Of a stretch of DNA of 64,000 nt, positions 1-8,340 are shown in pieces. The first letter of the stretch is position 1; each line of letters opens with the position of its first letter. The position numbers and the translations under genes were made by a program. Origin of the DNA: Yonghaparkia sp. Root332 (GTDB lineage: Bacteria; Actinomycetota; Actinomycetes; Actinomycetales; Microbacteriaceae); the NCBI RefSeq assembly GCF_001425665.1, contig NZ_LMCX01000001.1, positions 372,001 to 436,000 on the forward strand, read 5' to 3'. The notes under the pieces are model-generated. The model was not told where the DNA came from. It ran no database searches and was given only the letters and a program-made list of their open reading frames with translations.

Positions 1-705
1 CTCCGTGAACGCGACCTCGACGCCGGCCGCGCGGGCCTTCGCCACGAGCAGATGGGCGTCGGGATTGAGTACGTCGCGGGTTCCGGTGAGCACGGTCAAC
101 GGCCCGAGCCCGGCGAAATCGCCGAACAGCGGGCTGACGACGGGGTCGGTGAGCTCACGGTCGCCTCGCCAGAGGTCGGAGAGCACCTGGCCGCCCGGCA
201 CGCCGAGCCATGGGTCGGTGGGCTGCACCTCGGGGATGCGCGGGTTGCTCCAGCTCAGATCGACGGCCGGCGAGATCAGCACCGTCACGGGCAGTGCGAT
301 GCCGTCGTCGCGCAGGGCCAGCGCCGTGCTGAGTCCGATCTGACCACCCGCGGAGTCTCCGGCGAGGCAGGTCGGGCCGTAGCGCTCCCGGTTCTCGACG
401 ACGAGGGCCGCGACCCGCTCGGTGACCTCGGCCGCCGTGCCGAACGGCACCAGCGGGGAGATCGGAAGCGAGACGACCGTGGCGGATTCTGCCGCGATCT
501 GGGCCGCCAGCTGCCAGTGCTGCAGTGCGATCTCGTTCACCCAGCCGCCGCCGTGGGCGTACACGACGCTGCCCACCGGGCTGCTGAGAGTCGGCGTGAT
601 CGTGTAGATCGGCCGTCCGCCGTCGGTGCGCACGTCGATGCGCACGTCGGGTCGCAGCCGCGCCGGCGGGCCGTAGCGCGCCGGCCGCAACGCCCGCTCG
701 CGCAC
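1..705 (-). CDS. alpha/beta hydrolase fold-3 (HSL-type) esterase, C-terminus off window
   Basis: Reads leftward and remains open at base 1, so the C-terminus with the catalytic His is missing. The visible part has the hormone-sensitive-lipase-type oxyanion motif HGGGW, the nucleophile elbow GDSAGG and the acid region TGTRDVLNPDA. The family hydrolyses short acyl esters; the substrate here is unknown. The GTG at 705 is a compromise start. Codons upstream to about 750 (TFITAAGARRR) still look like the family N-terminus but have no good start codon or ribosome site, so the 5' end may be damaged. It lies 73 bp downstream of the esterase remnant on the same strand. Confidence 0.7.
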   Translation of the reverse strand, partial: MRERALRPARYGPPARLRPDVRIDVRTDGGRPIYTITPTLSSPVGSVVYAHGGGWVNEIALQHWQLAAQIAAESATVVSLPISPLVPFGTAAEVTERVAALVVENRERYGPTCLAGDSAGGQIGLSTALALRDDGIALPVTVLISPAVDLSWSNPRIPEVQPTDPWLGVPGGQVLSDLWRGDRELTDPVVSPLFGDFAGLGPLTVLTGTRDVLNPDAHLLVAKARAAGVEVAFTE

Positions 706-778
706 GCGGCGGCGAGCGCCCGCGGCGGTGATGAAGGTGCGGTGCCCAGTCGCCCGCAGGCGACGGCAGCGGCAACCT

Positions 779-1396
779 TCAGCGCAAGAGTCGCGCGAGC
801 CATCGGTACTTCTCGACCTGGTGAAACTCCTGCCCGCCCTCGTGGTCATTGAACGGGTAGACCGCCATCGACTTGGGGCCCCCGTACCGGTTGTAGGCGG
901 CATACACGGTCGAGGGCGGACACGTGGCGTCCATGAGGGCGACGGAGAACAAGGCTGACGCCGTGGCGCGCGAGGCGAGAGACGCGCCATCGACATGAGA
1001 CAGCGTGCGCAAGATCCGCTCGGCGTGGTCGCGGTTCACGCTGAGGTAGCGCGAAATCTCGCGGTACGGGTCGCGGTCACTGACCGTGATCGCTCGGCCG
1101 AAGTGGCACAGGAACGGCACGTCGATGAGCGCCCCAACGGGCACGTCGCTGAGGCTCGCAGCAGCCAGCGCCAGCCCGCCCCCCTGGCTGCCCCCGGCCA
1201 CAACGATGCGAGCCGGGTCGACGTGCACCGATTCGGCGACCGCGGTGATCGCCCGCACCGCATCCACGTAGACCCGGCGGTAGTAATACCGCTCCGGGTC
1301 GAGAATTCCCTCGGTCGTTTGGCCGGGCACCGCGTTCGAGAGCGACGAGTGATGAGGGTCGGGGGTCGCTCCCGGCGTGTTCGTGCCCGTCGTCAT
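779..1396 (-). pseudogene. acetyl xylan esterase (AXE1) family, 5'-truncated remnant
   Basis: The 205-codon frame matches only the C-terminal two thirds of the acetyl xylan esterase / cephalosporin-C deacetylase family, which is normally about 320 aa. Visible are the segment GILDPERYYYRRVYVDAVRA, the nucleophile elbow GGSQGGG, the acid region ALMDATCPPSTVYAAYN and the His in NDHEGG. The cap and first beta strands, with the RGQG-type oxyanion motif, are absent. Sequence upstream of about 1380 has no family resemblance. An ATG at 1396 could still give a short protein, but it would lack part of the fold. Called a pseudogene; the breakpoint near 1380-1600 also cuts a TerC-like gene. Confidence 0.65.
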
Positions 1397-1600
1397 AGGA
1401 CGCCCGGGGTTGACGCGGATCGAGGACGCGTCCCTGGGTGGGTTCCGCCTACGCCGCGGCACATCAAGCTTCGGGGATCGTTGGGGTCGTGCATCGATCA
1501 GGAACCGGAGAACTACAGGCCTGACCGACACCCGAACGTGATGGCTAACCGACATGCGCCGTAGGGCAACCCTTGTGTTACTGAGCCCGCCGGATCTAGC

Positions 1601-1663
1601 GACGAAGAACGCGATCGTGACCGCGATGGTGATGATCCAGATGAGGGGCGTGACGCCCTCAGG
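1601..1663 (-). pseudogene. N-terminal remnant of a TerC-family membrane protein
   Basis: On the minus strand 21 codons read PEGVTPLIWIITIAVTIAFF followed by V, which resembles the first transmembrane helix of actinobacterial TerC/Alx proteins. A good Shine-Dalgarno sequence (AAGGAG, 1668-1673) lies just upstream, but no ATG/GTG/TTG start remains in frame. Resemblance stops abruptly after the helix. It looks like the 5' tip of a deleted gene, joined about 200 bp later to the esterase remnant. Identification rests on remembered family sequence; another membrane protein is possible. Confidence 0.35.
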
Positions 1664-1806
1664 GGTGCTCCTTGGTCAGTCAATGAATGACCAGGGTCAC
1701 TTCCACCCCGGCGAACCAGGGCAAGCCGCCCGGGGCACGAAGGCGTGCTCGTAGTGACGAGTCCGCTTCGAAGGAGTACTCCCCTTGATTCGCCGATCGT
1801 AGCGTG

Positions 1807-1849
1807 CCGAGTGCCGCACGGCGGAGTCGTTCCGTCGTGCGACACTCGG
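1807..1849 (-). terminator. hairpin downstream of the APC permease gene
   Basis: Arms CCGAGTGCCGCACGGCGGA (1807-1825) and TCCGTCGTGCGACACTCGG (1831-1849) pair with two mismatches around a 5-nt loop. The hairpin begins 14 bp beyond the permease stop. There is no T-tract, so it may be a weak or Rho-assisted terminator, or a 3' mRNA stabiliser. Confidence 0.5.
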
Positions 1850-1863
1850 GTCAGTTCGTCGAA

Positions 1864-3381
1864 TTACTTCCGCACGGTCGGGATCGAGCCGGTGCGACGG
1901 TTGATCTCGTCAGCCACCGCGATCGCGTCACCCGCCGGCGCAGTCGACTTAGCATCGGGCCGCGCCGCGAACAGGTAGATCGCGCCCGTGCCCAGCACGA
2001 TGCCCAAGCCGATCAGCACGACCCAGTCGGTGACGAAGTCGCCCGACGCGCCCGGGGTGGCGAGCAGATACATGGCGAAGATGCCGTAGGCGAGCGCAAG
2101 GATGTTGACGACCATGCCGAACGCACCGAGCGAGAACGGCCCGGCAGGGCGCCAGCCCTTGAACCGCTGCCGCAGCGACGCCAGCACCACCATCTGGAAC
2201 GCCACGTAGATGCCGAGCACCGCGAAGGCCGTCACGGGGTAGAGCAGAGCGGGGTTGATCCAGACCAACACTGAGATCACCGCGGGAATCGTGCAGGCCA
2301 CGATGAGCGCGTTGACCGGCACCTTGCTCTTCGGCGAGACCTTGGCCAGCCAGCGGTGACCCGGCAGCATCCCATCGCGGGCGAAGGAGAAGAGCAAGCG
2401 GCTGGCCGCCGCCTGCAGGCTCAGCACGCACGAGAGGAACGCGGTCACGGCGACGACGAGGAAGATCTTGGCGCCGACATCGCCCAGGGTGGCGCTGAGG
2501 ATGCCCGGGATCGGGTCGGCGTCCTCGCCGGCAACAATCGCCTCCAGGTTCGGTGCCGCCATCACGTAGCCGGCGAAGGAGAACAGTGCCGAGACGCCCC
2601 CGACGAGGATCGTCAGGACCATGGCGCGCGGAACCTGGCGAGCCGGCGACGCGACCTCTTCGGCAACATCACCGCAGGCCTCGAAGCCGTAGAACAAGAA
2701 CAGCCCCGCAAGCGCGGCACCGACGAAGGCCGTCAGGTAGCTGCCATCGCCCTCGACGCCCATCGTGTCGAAAAAGACGCTGAACTCCTGCTGGCGCTGG
2801 AAGATCAGTAGGTACAGGCCAACCCCGATGACGCCGATCAGCTCGGCCGCGAGGCCGATGCGGGCGACGCGAGCCAGCCACGTCGTACCCGCGAAGTTGA
2901 TCACGAGCGCGATGAGAAGAAGGGCGAGCGCCAGCAGCAGTCCGGATGTCGCATCCAGGGTGATGCCGAACAGGCTCGCCGCGAAGCCCGCGCCGTACTG
3001 CGCGACGGCGGTGATCGTGACGATCATCGCCCAGATGTAGACCCACGCAGCCATCCACGCATAGCGGCGGCTCCACAGGCGGCGTGCCCACGGGTAGATG
3101 CCGCCGTGGATTGGGTACTGCGAGACGACCTCGCCGAACACGAGAGAGACCAGCAACTGCCCGCCTCCGACAATGAGGAGCCACCAAATCGACGGCGGGC
3201 CACCCACCGTCAAGGCGAGCGCGAAGAGCGAGTAGACGCCGACGAGCGGTGAGAGATATGTGAATCCGAGGGCGAAGTTCGCCCACAGACTCATCGACCT
3301 GTTGAAGGTGTCGTCGTACCCGAGCACCCTGAGGTGTTCGTTGTCGGACAGCTCCGAAGGCTGATCGGGGTGGGTCGTCAT
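1864..3381 (-). CDS. APC-superfamily amino acid permease
   Basis: A 505-aa integral membrane protein with about 12 hydrophobic segments. The N-terminus has the APC signature (FNRSMSLWANFALGFTYLSP), then GGGQLLVSLVFGEVVSQYPIHGG; the middle has ASRLLFSFARDGMLPGHRWL. These place it in the amino acid/polyamine/organocation family, close to amino-acid and choline-type permeases. Substrate cannot be read from sequence. ATG at 3381 is chosen because AAAGGGC lies just upstream and the 32 codons before it are Arg-rich and unlike the family. Transcribed alone, between two hairpins. Likely a secondary transporter for an amino acid or amine. Confidence 0.85.
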   Translation of the reverse strand: MTTHPDQPSELSDNEHLRVLGYDDTFNRSMSLWANFALGFTYLSPLVGVYSLFALALTVGGPPSIWWLLIVGGGQLLVSLVFGEVVSQYPIHGGIYPWARRLWSRRYAWMAAWVYIWAMIVTITAVAQYGAGFAASLFGITLDATSGLLLALALLLIALVINFAGTTWLARVARIGLAAELIGVIGVGLYLLIFQRQQEFSVFFDTMGVEGDGSYLTAFVGAALAGLFLFYGFEACGDVAEEVASPARQVPRAMVLTILVGGVSALFSFAGYVMAAPNLEAIVAGEDADPIPGILSATLGDVGAKIFLVVAVTAFLSCVLSLQAAASRLLFSFARDGMLPGHRWLAKVSPKSKVPVNALIVACTIPAVISVLVWINPALLYPVTAFAVLGIYVAFQMVVLASLRQRFKGWRPAGPFSLGAFGMVVNILALAYGIFAMYLLATPGASGDFVTDWVVLIGLGIVLGTGAIYLFAARPDAKSTAPAGDAIAVADEINRRTGSIPTVRK

Positions 3382-3849
3382 GGTGCCCTTTCGATCGTCA
3401 TTGAACTGCGGGACCTGGAGACTGCTACTGGGCGTGGTGACTCTCCGATGGCGCCGCCTCAGCGAGCGGTGGAGCAATCATGGTCCCGAGCCGGACCGTC
3501 GTCAACAACCACACCACGCGAGCCGCCGACGCTCTCCGAGGCTTCCTCTGAGAAGCAGAAAACCCCCGATCCAAGGGGGTCGGGGGTTTCCTATTTGCTG
3601 AGACAGGACAACGCGGGCTGCTTGCGAAACTCCTCCAGCCGCCCAGATGCAGGTCAGATTGAGCCCGGGAAAAGCGCTCATCCTCTGCGAGTGACCGGAA
3701 AATCCTCTGCGGGCCGCCTAGGCGGGCCGCCGCCGCAGACGACCCGCATGCTCGATCACCTACGGGAGATTAGCTCTCGTTCGCACTCTGCACCGGCAGC
3801 CCCTCATTTGCCCCGCCGCGCTACGCCCCGGCCGGGACGGCTCAATCGA
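3382..3849. other. gene-free stretch upstream of the permease
   Basis: About 470 bp with no supported gene. It holds the permease Shine-Dalgarno, a strong hairpin at 3561-3589, and further right lower-GC sequence with a short GC-rich palindrome near 3713-3735 (GGGCCGCC-taggc-GGGCCGCC type). No tRNA, IS end or recognisable gene fragment was seen. Confidence 0.5.
3561..3589 (-). terminator. rho-independent terminator
   Basis: Perfect 9-bp arms AACCCCCGA (3561-3569) and TCGGGGGTT (3580-3588) enclose a 10-nt loop. Read on the minus strand the stem is followed by TTTTC, so it would end transcription coming from the genes at 4281 and 5066. Confidence 0.75.
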
Positions 3850-4281
3850 TCAATCGCTAACCAAGAGAGTACGAAGCTCTCTCTCTACGACCTCCCGGAC
3901 CCGCTGTTGAGCCGGATCCAGGCCCACGACAGAGCGGTTGACGCGACCCCAGAACGAGTCTCCGTCCGTTCCAGCCGGAAGCACGAGGCGCCACTCGATC
4001 CCCTCCGGCGGATACGGCACAGAGTTCTCTTCCAGGAATACCCGCAACTCCTCGCTGCGGATCTGCTCTTCCTCGACTGTGGCCGGCCTCGAATGGCCTG
4101 TGGTATCGGAATACACAACGACCGGCTCGCTGGACGCGGTCACCTGATATGTCCACGCTGGGCCGGAAAGATAGGCGAGGAGCGCCTGCCAACCGTTTCT
4201 CTCCAGCCTCAGCTCGTCTCCACGCCGGGGTGGCTCGCGCGGTAAATCTTCCCAGCTTCGAGGCAGTGAGTCGCTTGTCAT
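3850..4281 (-). CDS. hypothetical protein, 143 aa
   Basis: No family recognised. A soluble, acidic, Trp-containing protein (SWEDLPREPPRRGDELRLER near the start) without signal peptide or membrane segment. It lies 35 bp downstream of the secreted-protein gene on the same strand and ahead of a strong terminator, so the two probably form one transcript. Base composition is lower in GC than the core genes to the right, consistent with acquired DNA. The ATG at 4281 is the first in frame. Could be an intracellular partner of the secreted protein, but nothing in the sequence proves that. Confidence 0.6.
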   Translation of the reverse strand: MTSDSLPRSWEDLPREPPRRGDELRLERNGWQALLAYLSGPAWTYQVTASSEPVVVYSDTTGHSRPATVEEEQIRSEELRVFLEENSVPYPPEGIEWRLVLPAGTDGDSFWGRVNRSVVGLDPAQQRVREVVERELRTLLVSD

Positions 4282-4316
4282 CCAGCCAGCCTCATCCCGG
4301 GAAGTAGCAATTGTCG

Positions 4317-5066
4317 TTACCGTAGCAGTTGAATTTCTGACCCATGAGCGGCGGGTTCATTCGGATAGGCGTGTCCGGACGGCACTACCCATCCACGGAC
4401 TTCGCCGGTGTATTGAGCCGATTGCACCAGCCTATTCCCGTAGATAAGCGGTCCATTGAATCGGCCTAGCCCGATGGCTATGGATGCATCGCCGTTGTCC
4501 GCAGCGTGGGTGCCGCACGAGCTGAAAAAGGCACCCACCTGGGTGCAGTGCACATTTGCCCCGCTGATGGAGATGCGGGGCCCCGTCTCGTGGATCCACG
4601 AGACCGTCCAGCGAGCCTGCCGACCATTGAGGCTGTTGCGTATGATGACGTCGAATGTGCCGATCACACCATTCTGATCGCCGTAGGCCGCGTTACCTTT
4701 CGTCTCGGAAATGTAGGCGCTGATTCGACGGGTGCAGGTCGTTCCGAACTCACACCAGGTGTCGTAGTCGTCGCCCACGGCCATCGTCCCAATATTCGCC
4801 GCGGCTTCCACGGTCTGCGGGTCATCCGCCACGCGCTCGGTCACATACCGCGCAGGATGCTCGGCGTCAGCGCGCGGCGCCAGGTACGTGAGCTGTCCAC
4901 CGAGGCAGGACCAGCTCTCCAGCTTCTTGGCCGTGGCTGCGGCAATGCAGGCCTCTAAAGGCGCACGTGCGGGCAAGTTCTCAGGAGGGGCAGCTGCCGC
5001 GGGGGCGCTTGAGAGTAGTAGAGCTACGACTGCAGCCGCCGCCGCCCATCCTGTGATGCTCTTCAT
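4317..5066 (-). CDS. secreted hypothetical protein with six cysteines
   Basis: A 249-aa protein starting MKSITGWAAAAAVVALLL: a Sec signal peptide with predicted cleavage after an APAAAA-type site. The mature part has six Cys in three close pairs (LEACIA...SWSC, WCEFGTTC, VHCTQVGAFFSSC), which suggests three disulfides outside the cell. There is no membrane anchor and no known domain that I recognise. ATG 5066 is preferred over the ATG 24 nt upstream because it starts the signal peptide directly. A 21-bp palindrome lies 34 bp upstream. First gene of a two-gene unit with the 143-aa protein. Confidence 0.65.
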   Translation of the reverse strand: MKSITGWAAAAAVVALLLSSAPAAAAPPENLPARAPLEACIAAATAKKLESWSCLGGQLTYLAPRADAEHPARYVTERVADDPQTVEAAANIGTMAVGDDYDTWCEFGTTCTRRISAYISETKGNAAYGDQNGVIGTFDVIIRNSLNGRQARWTVSWIHETGPRISISGANVHCTQVGAFFSSCGTHAADNGDASIAIGLGRFNGPLIYGNRLVQSAQYTGEVRGWVVPSGHAYPNEPAAHGSEIQLLR

Positions 5067-5099
5067 CTGACTTGGCGTTCCGGGCTCCATTGCCCTGTG

Positions 5100-5120
5100 T
5101 TTTCGAGACGATCTCGAAAA
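5100..5120. promoter_or_regulatory. palindrome upstream of the secreted-protein gene
   Basis: TTTTCGAGA (5100-5108), spacer CGA, then TCTCGAAAA (5112-5120): perfect 9-bp arms in the divergent space between the secreted-protein gene and the transposase-like fragment. Size and symmetry suit a repressor operator. TCTCGAAAA also occurs in the anticodon arm of the tRNA-Ser at 6.0 kb. Confidence 0.4.
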
Positions 5121-5173
5121 CTACTGTTGATGCTGACCGTAGGTCCTGCCGGAGCTGACGAAAAGTCGGCCAT

Positions 5174-5749
5174 ATGGGGGACTCGGGAGCCTTAGCGTCC
5201 GGGCCTCCCCGTAGGGGGATGTGCCCGGCCATCGGACCGCAGGCGAAGGTGGAGTGCCCGCTGCGCGAGATCCACCCACAGTCGTCGAAGAAGGCAAAGC
5301 CGGAGATCCTCAACGCACCCAGCGAGGACCAGCGCGATCGCATCTGCCGCCAGACGTCCGTGATGTTCCCGGTGTCGGAGGGTCAGAAACTTCGGCAGGA
5401 ACTGATCTACGGCACCGAGGAGTGGGCCGCCGTCTACCGCCATGACCGCAACACGGTCGAGAGCTGGAACCGCGAGTTCAAGTACGAGAGCAGCTCCATC
5501 GCGGCGACAGCGCGGCGGCGCATGCGCGGCCTCGGCGCGGCCCAGTTCATGTTCGTCCTCGAGATCATGCAGCGGAACTTCGCGCGCATCGCCTCCTTCT
5601 TCGAGAAGCAGGCCCGAAAGAAGACTGCCCCCGTTGTGCGTCGCCGCCGCGATCGAGACGGACTGTCGCACTACGTGATGAACCGCGGTCCCAAGGACGA
5701 GACGTTCGTCGCGGTTCCCGGCGCTCCACCAAAGCCGCTCCGCACATAG
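5174..5749 (+). pseudogene. C-terminal fragment of a transposase-like (DDE-type) protein
   Basis: The 191-codon frame carries CPAIGPQAKVECPLR, RICRQTSVMFP, then YGTEEWAAVYRHDRNTVES and RRRMRGLGAAQFMFVLEI. I recognise this series as the C-terminal third of transposase-like proteins scattered in actinobacteria (typical form: YGT-W-x-Y-x-RNxVE-x-N, then RR-R-RG-A). The upstream catalytic part is absent and no terminal inverted repeats are visible, so it is a relic. The apparent ATG at 5174 is probably fortuitous. It marks past mobile-element activity in the stretch next to tRNA-Ser. Confidence 0.55.
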
Positions 5750-5903
5750 AGGCTGCTCGGCCCCCAACTCCCGCTACAGGCACACCTGCACGACCGAAGG
5801 CTTCGCCGCGCCCGCACACGGGTCCGGCGGAGCCTTTCGTCGTCTTCGGGGCCGCGAGTACGGCCAGTGAGGCGTGCCGGCCGGCCAGTACGTCGCCGGG
5901 AAC

Positions 5904-5937
5904 GCAGAAAACGCCGCCGATCGCTCGGCGGCGTTTT
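5904..5937 (-). terminator. terminator of tRNA-Ser
   Basis: Perfect 15-bp arms AGAAAACGCCGCCGA (5904-5918) and TCGGCGGCGTTTTCT (5923-5937) with loop TCGC. Read leftward the stem ends in TTTTCT. It lies 55 bp past the 3' end of tRNA-Ser. Confidence 0.85.
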
Positions 5938-5991
5938 CTATGGGCCTAGTTTCGCAACCAGATCTCGCGAGTTTCGCAAGGAGCCCCAACG

Positions 5992-6079
5992 CGGAACCGG
6001 TGGGATTTGAACCCACGGTGGGCTCAACACCCACACAACTTTTCGAGAGTTGCACCTTCGGCCGCTCGGACACGGTTCC
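5992..6079 (-). tRNA. tRNA-Ser (anticodon CGA)
   Basis: An 88-nt class II tRNA. Acceptor GGAACCG pairs with CGGTTCC, discriminator G (a serine identity base), long variable arm, T arm with GGGTTCAAATCCC. The anticodon loop CTCGAAA gives CGA, decoding UCG. The 3' CCA is not encoded. The 5' end faces the SGNH gene; the 3' end faces the accessory region at 1-5.9 kb, the usual orientation for tRNA-targeted islands. Confidence 0.95.
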
Positions 6080-6213
6080 GCGGGAGAGTTTAGTACAGGC
6101 CGGCGGGTGGCGCGAACCGGGCCGGAAAGGCAGCATCCGGCCTTCCGTCGCTGCATCCGCCGCCGCATTCGCCCCGCGGCATCCGCTTCATCCTCGCTCG
6201 CTACGATGCGGGA

Positions 6214-6882
6214 ATGGCCCCCTCAATGCGCACGCCCTGGCTGTGGCAGCGGCGGCGGCAGTGGGCGGCCCGCGAGCGCGCCGAGGGCGAGCTGCTCTAC
6301 GTCGCAATCGGTGACTCGGCGGCGCAGGGCATCGGCGTGCGCGACCTGGACTTCTCCTACGTCGGACTGCTCAGGAACCGTCTGCAGCGTCTCTCGGGCC
6401 GTACCGTGCGCGTCGTTAACCTCTCGCGCTATGGCGCGCGCATCGGCGACGCGCTCGATCGGCAGCTGCCCCTGCTGCGCGCGATCATCGATGAGACCGG
6501 TCGCGAACCCGACCTCGTCACGGTAGCGATCGGCGCCAACGATATGCGCGACGTCGACCACGACGGGTTCGTCGCCGGCGTCGAGCGGCTCATCGACTCG
6601 GTGCCGCGGCACGCGGTGATCGCCGACCTGCCGTGCTTCCACTTCGGCCCTCGCGAGCTGAATGCCGCGGCCGCCTCGCGCGCCATCGAGACGCGCGTGC
6701 GCGCATCCGGCCGCCCCTTCGCGCCGCTGCACCGCGTCACCGAGCTGCGCCGCGGGCCACAGTCGTGGGCGGAGTTCACGTGGGACCAGTTCCACCCCAA
6801 CCGCCTCGGCTACCGCGTCTGGGAGTCGGCCTTCGCCAGCGCCGTGAACCGCCGGGCGCGTCAGCTGCGGCTCGGCGACTGA
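6214..6882 (+). CDS. SGNH/GDSL-family hydrolase
   Basis: A 222-aa cytoplasmic protein with the four SGNH blocks: GDS (residues 33-35, nucleophile Ser35), Gly in the RYGARIGD region, GAND (107-110, oxyanion Asn109) and DQFHPN (191-196, Asp191/His194). Members hydrolyse acyl esters, often lysophospholipids or acetylated sugars; the substrate is not deducible. No signal peptide. The start is fixed by TACGAT six bases before the ATG, which suggests a leaderless mRNA. Single gene between tRNA-Ser and radA. Confidence 0.85.
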   Translation: MAPSMRTPWLWQRRRQWAARERAEGELLYVAIGDSAAQGIGVRDLDFSYVGLLRNRLQRLSGRTVRVVNLSRYGARIGDALDRQLPLLRAIIDETGREPDLVTVAIGANDMRDVDHDGFVAGVERLIDSVPRHAVIADLPCFHFGPRELNAAAASRAIETRVRASGRPFAPLHRVTELRRGPQSWAEFTWDQFHPNRLGYRVWESAFASAVNRRARQLRLGD

Positions 6883-6958
6883 CCGCGCCCTGCGCGGGTT
6901 GCCCACCGTCGGCCCGCCTCATCGCCCGGCGTCGGTGCTCGGCCGTAGCATCGGGAGC

Positions 6959-8311
6959 ATGGCCCGCCCGACGACGACCTTCCGCTGCTCCGAGTGCGGG
7001 TGGACGACCCCGAAGTGGGCCGGCCGCTGCGGCGAGTGCCAGCAGTGGGGCACGGTCGTCGAAGCCGGCCCGGCGGCAGTGACGCAGCGCACGACCTCGG
7101 CGCGCGTCGCCGAGGCCCGCGTCGCCCGCCCGATCACCGAGATCACGGCGCGCGACGAGAGCCACACCCCCACCGGCATCGCCGAGTTCGACCGCGTGCT
7201 CGGCGGTGGCATCGTGCCGGGCGCGGCGTTCCTGCTCTCGGGCGAGCCGGGCGTCGGCAAGTCGACGCTCCTGCTCGAGGTCGCCTCGCGCGCCGCCCGT
7301 CGCGGCCAGCGCGTGCTCTACGTCTCTGCGGAGGAGTCGACCGCGCAGGTCCGCCTCCGCGCCGGCCGCACGAACGCGCTGAGCGACGAGCTCTACCTCG
7401 CGGCCGAGACCGACCTCTCGGTGATCCTCGGCCAGATCGACGAGGTGCAGCCGCAGCTCGTCATCGTCGACTCGGTGCAGACCGTGGCATCCCCCCTCAT
7501 CGACGGCCTCGCCGGCGGCGTCTCGCAGGTTCGCGAAGTCGCGGCGACGCTCATCCGCGTCGCGAAGGAGCGCGACCTCCCGGTCATCCTCGTCGGCCAC
7601 GTCACGAAGGACGGCACGATCGCGGGGCCCCGGCTTCTCGAGCACCTGGTGGATGTCGTGTGCCAGTTCGAGGGCGATCGCCAGACCGCGCTGCGCTTCG
7701 TGCGCGCCCACAAGAACCGCTTCGGGCCGACCGACGAGGTGGGGTGCTTCGAGATGACCGGCGACGGCATCGCCGAGGTCGCCGACCCGAGCGCGCTGTT
7801 CCGGTCGCACGCGCCCGTGCCCGTGAGCGGCACGTGCGTCGCCATCGCGATGGAGGGCCGCCGCGCCATCCCCGTCGAGGTGCAGGCGCTCGTCGTCGCG
7901 TCGAGCGCGCCGCAGCCGAGGCGCGTCGTCAACGGCGTCGACTCCTCGCGCGTGGCCATGCTGCTCGCGGTGCTCGAGCGCCGCTGCGGCATGCCGCTGT
8001 CGAGCTTCGACGTCTACGTCTCCACCGTCGGCGGCATCCGCCTCACCGAGCCCGCCGCCGACCTCGCCATCGCTCTCGCGATCGCGAGCGCCCGACGCGA
8101 GAAGGCCCTCGATGGCCATCTCGCCGCGATCGGCGAGATCAGCCTCGCCGGAGAGATCCGCGCCGTCGCCGGGGCGCCGCAGCGCGCCGCCGAGGGCCGA
8201 CGCCTCGGCTATCGCACGCTCATCGACGCCTCGGCGCTGCACGTGCGCGAGGCAGTGCGGCTCGCGTTCGCGAGCGCGAGCGACGAGAAGATCGACATCC
8301 CAGAGTTCTGA
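6959..8311 (+). CDS. radA: DNA repair protein RadA (Sms)
   Basis: A 450-aa RecA-like ATPase that promotes branch migration and processing of recombination intermediates. Visible are the N-terminal zinc finger (Cys10, Cys13, Cys24, Cys27), Walker A GEPGVGKS (95-102), Walker B LVIVDS, the RadA-specific KNRFG motif, and a C-terminal Lon-protease-like domain ending near GYRTLIDAS. ATG 6959 is chosen over an in-frame ATG 60 nt upstream because it begins directly before the zinc finger and TAGCAT lies 7 nt before it. Length is normal for the family. Confidence 0.97.
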   Translation: MARPTTTFRCSECGWTTPKWAGRCGECQQWGTVVEAGPAAVTQRTTSARVAEARVARPITEITARDESHTPTGIAEFDRVLGGGIVPGAAFLLSGEPGVGKSTLLLEVASRAARRGQRVLYVSAEESTAQVRLRAGRTNALSDELYLAAETDLSVILGQIDEVQPQLVIVDSVQTVASPLIDGLAGGVSQVREVAATLIRVAKERDLPVILVGHVTKDGTIAGPRLLEHLVDVVCQFEGDRQTALRFVRAHKNRFGPTDEVGCFEMTGDGIAEVADPSALFRSHAPVPVSGTCVAIAMEGRRAIPVEVQALVVASSAPQPRRVVNGVDSSRVAMLLAVLERRCGMPLSSFDVYVSTVGGIRLTEPAADLAIALAIASARREKALDGHLAAIGEISLAGEIRAVAGAPQRAAEGRRLGYRTLIDASALHVREAVRLAFASASDEKIDIPEF

Positions 8312-8340
8312 CCTGCGGCAGGCGGATGCCGCGCGCTTGA

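Noticed and set aside
155-775. Minus-strand frame at the left edge rich in Arg and Ala
   Set aside because: The overlapping frame encodes the HGGGW and GDSAGG hydrolase motifs and is the real gene.
1-5992. Intact integrative element with attL/attR
   Set aside because: No integrase gene and no second copy of the tRNA-Ser 3' end in the window; only a transposase-like fragment remains.
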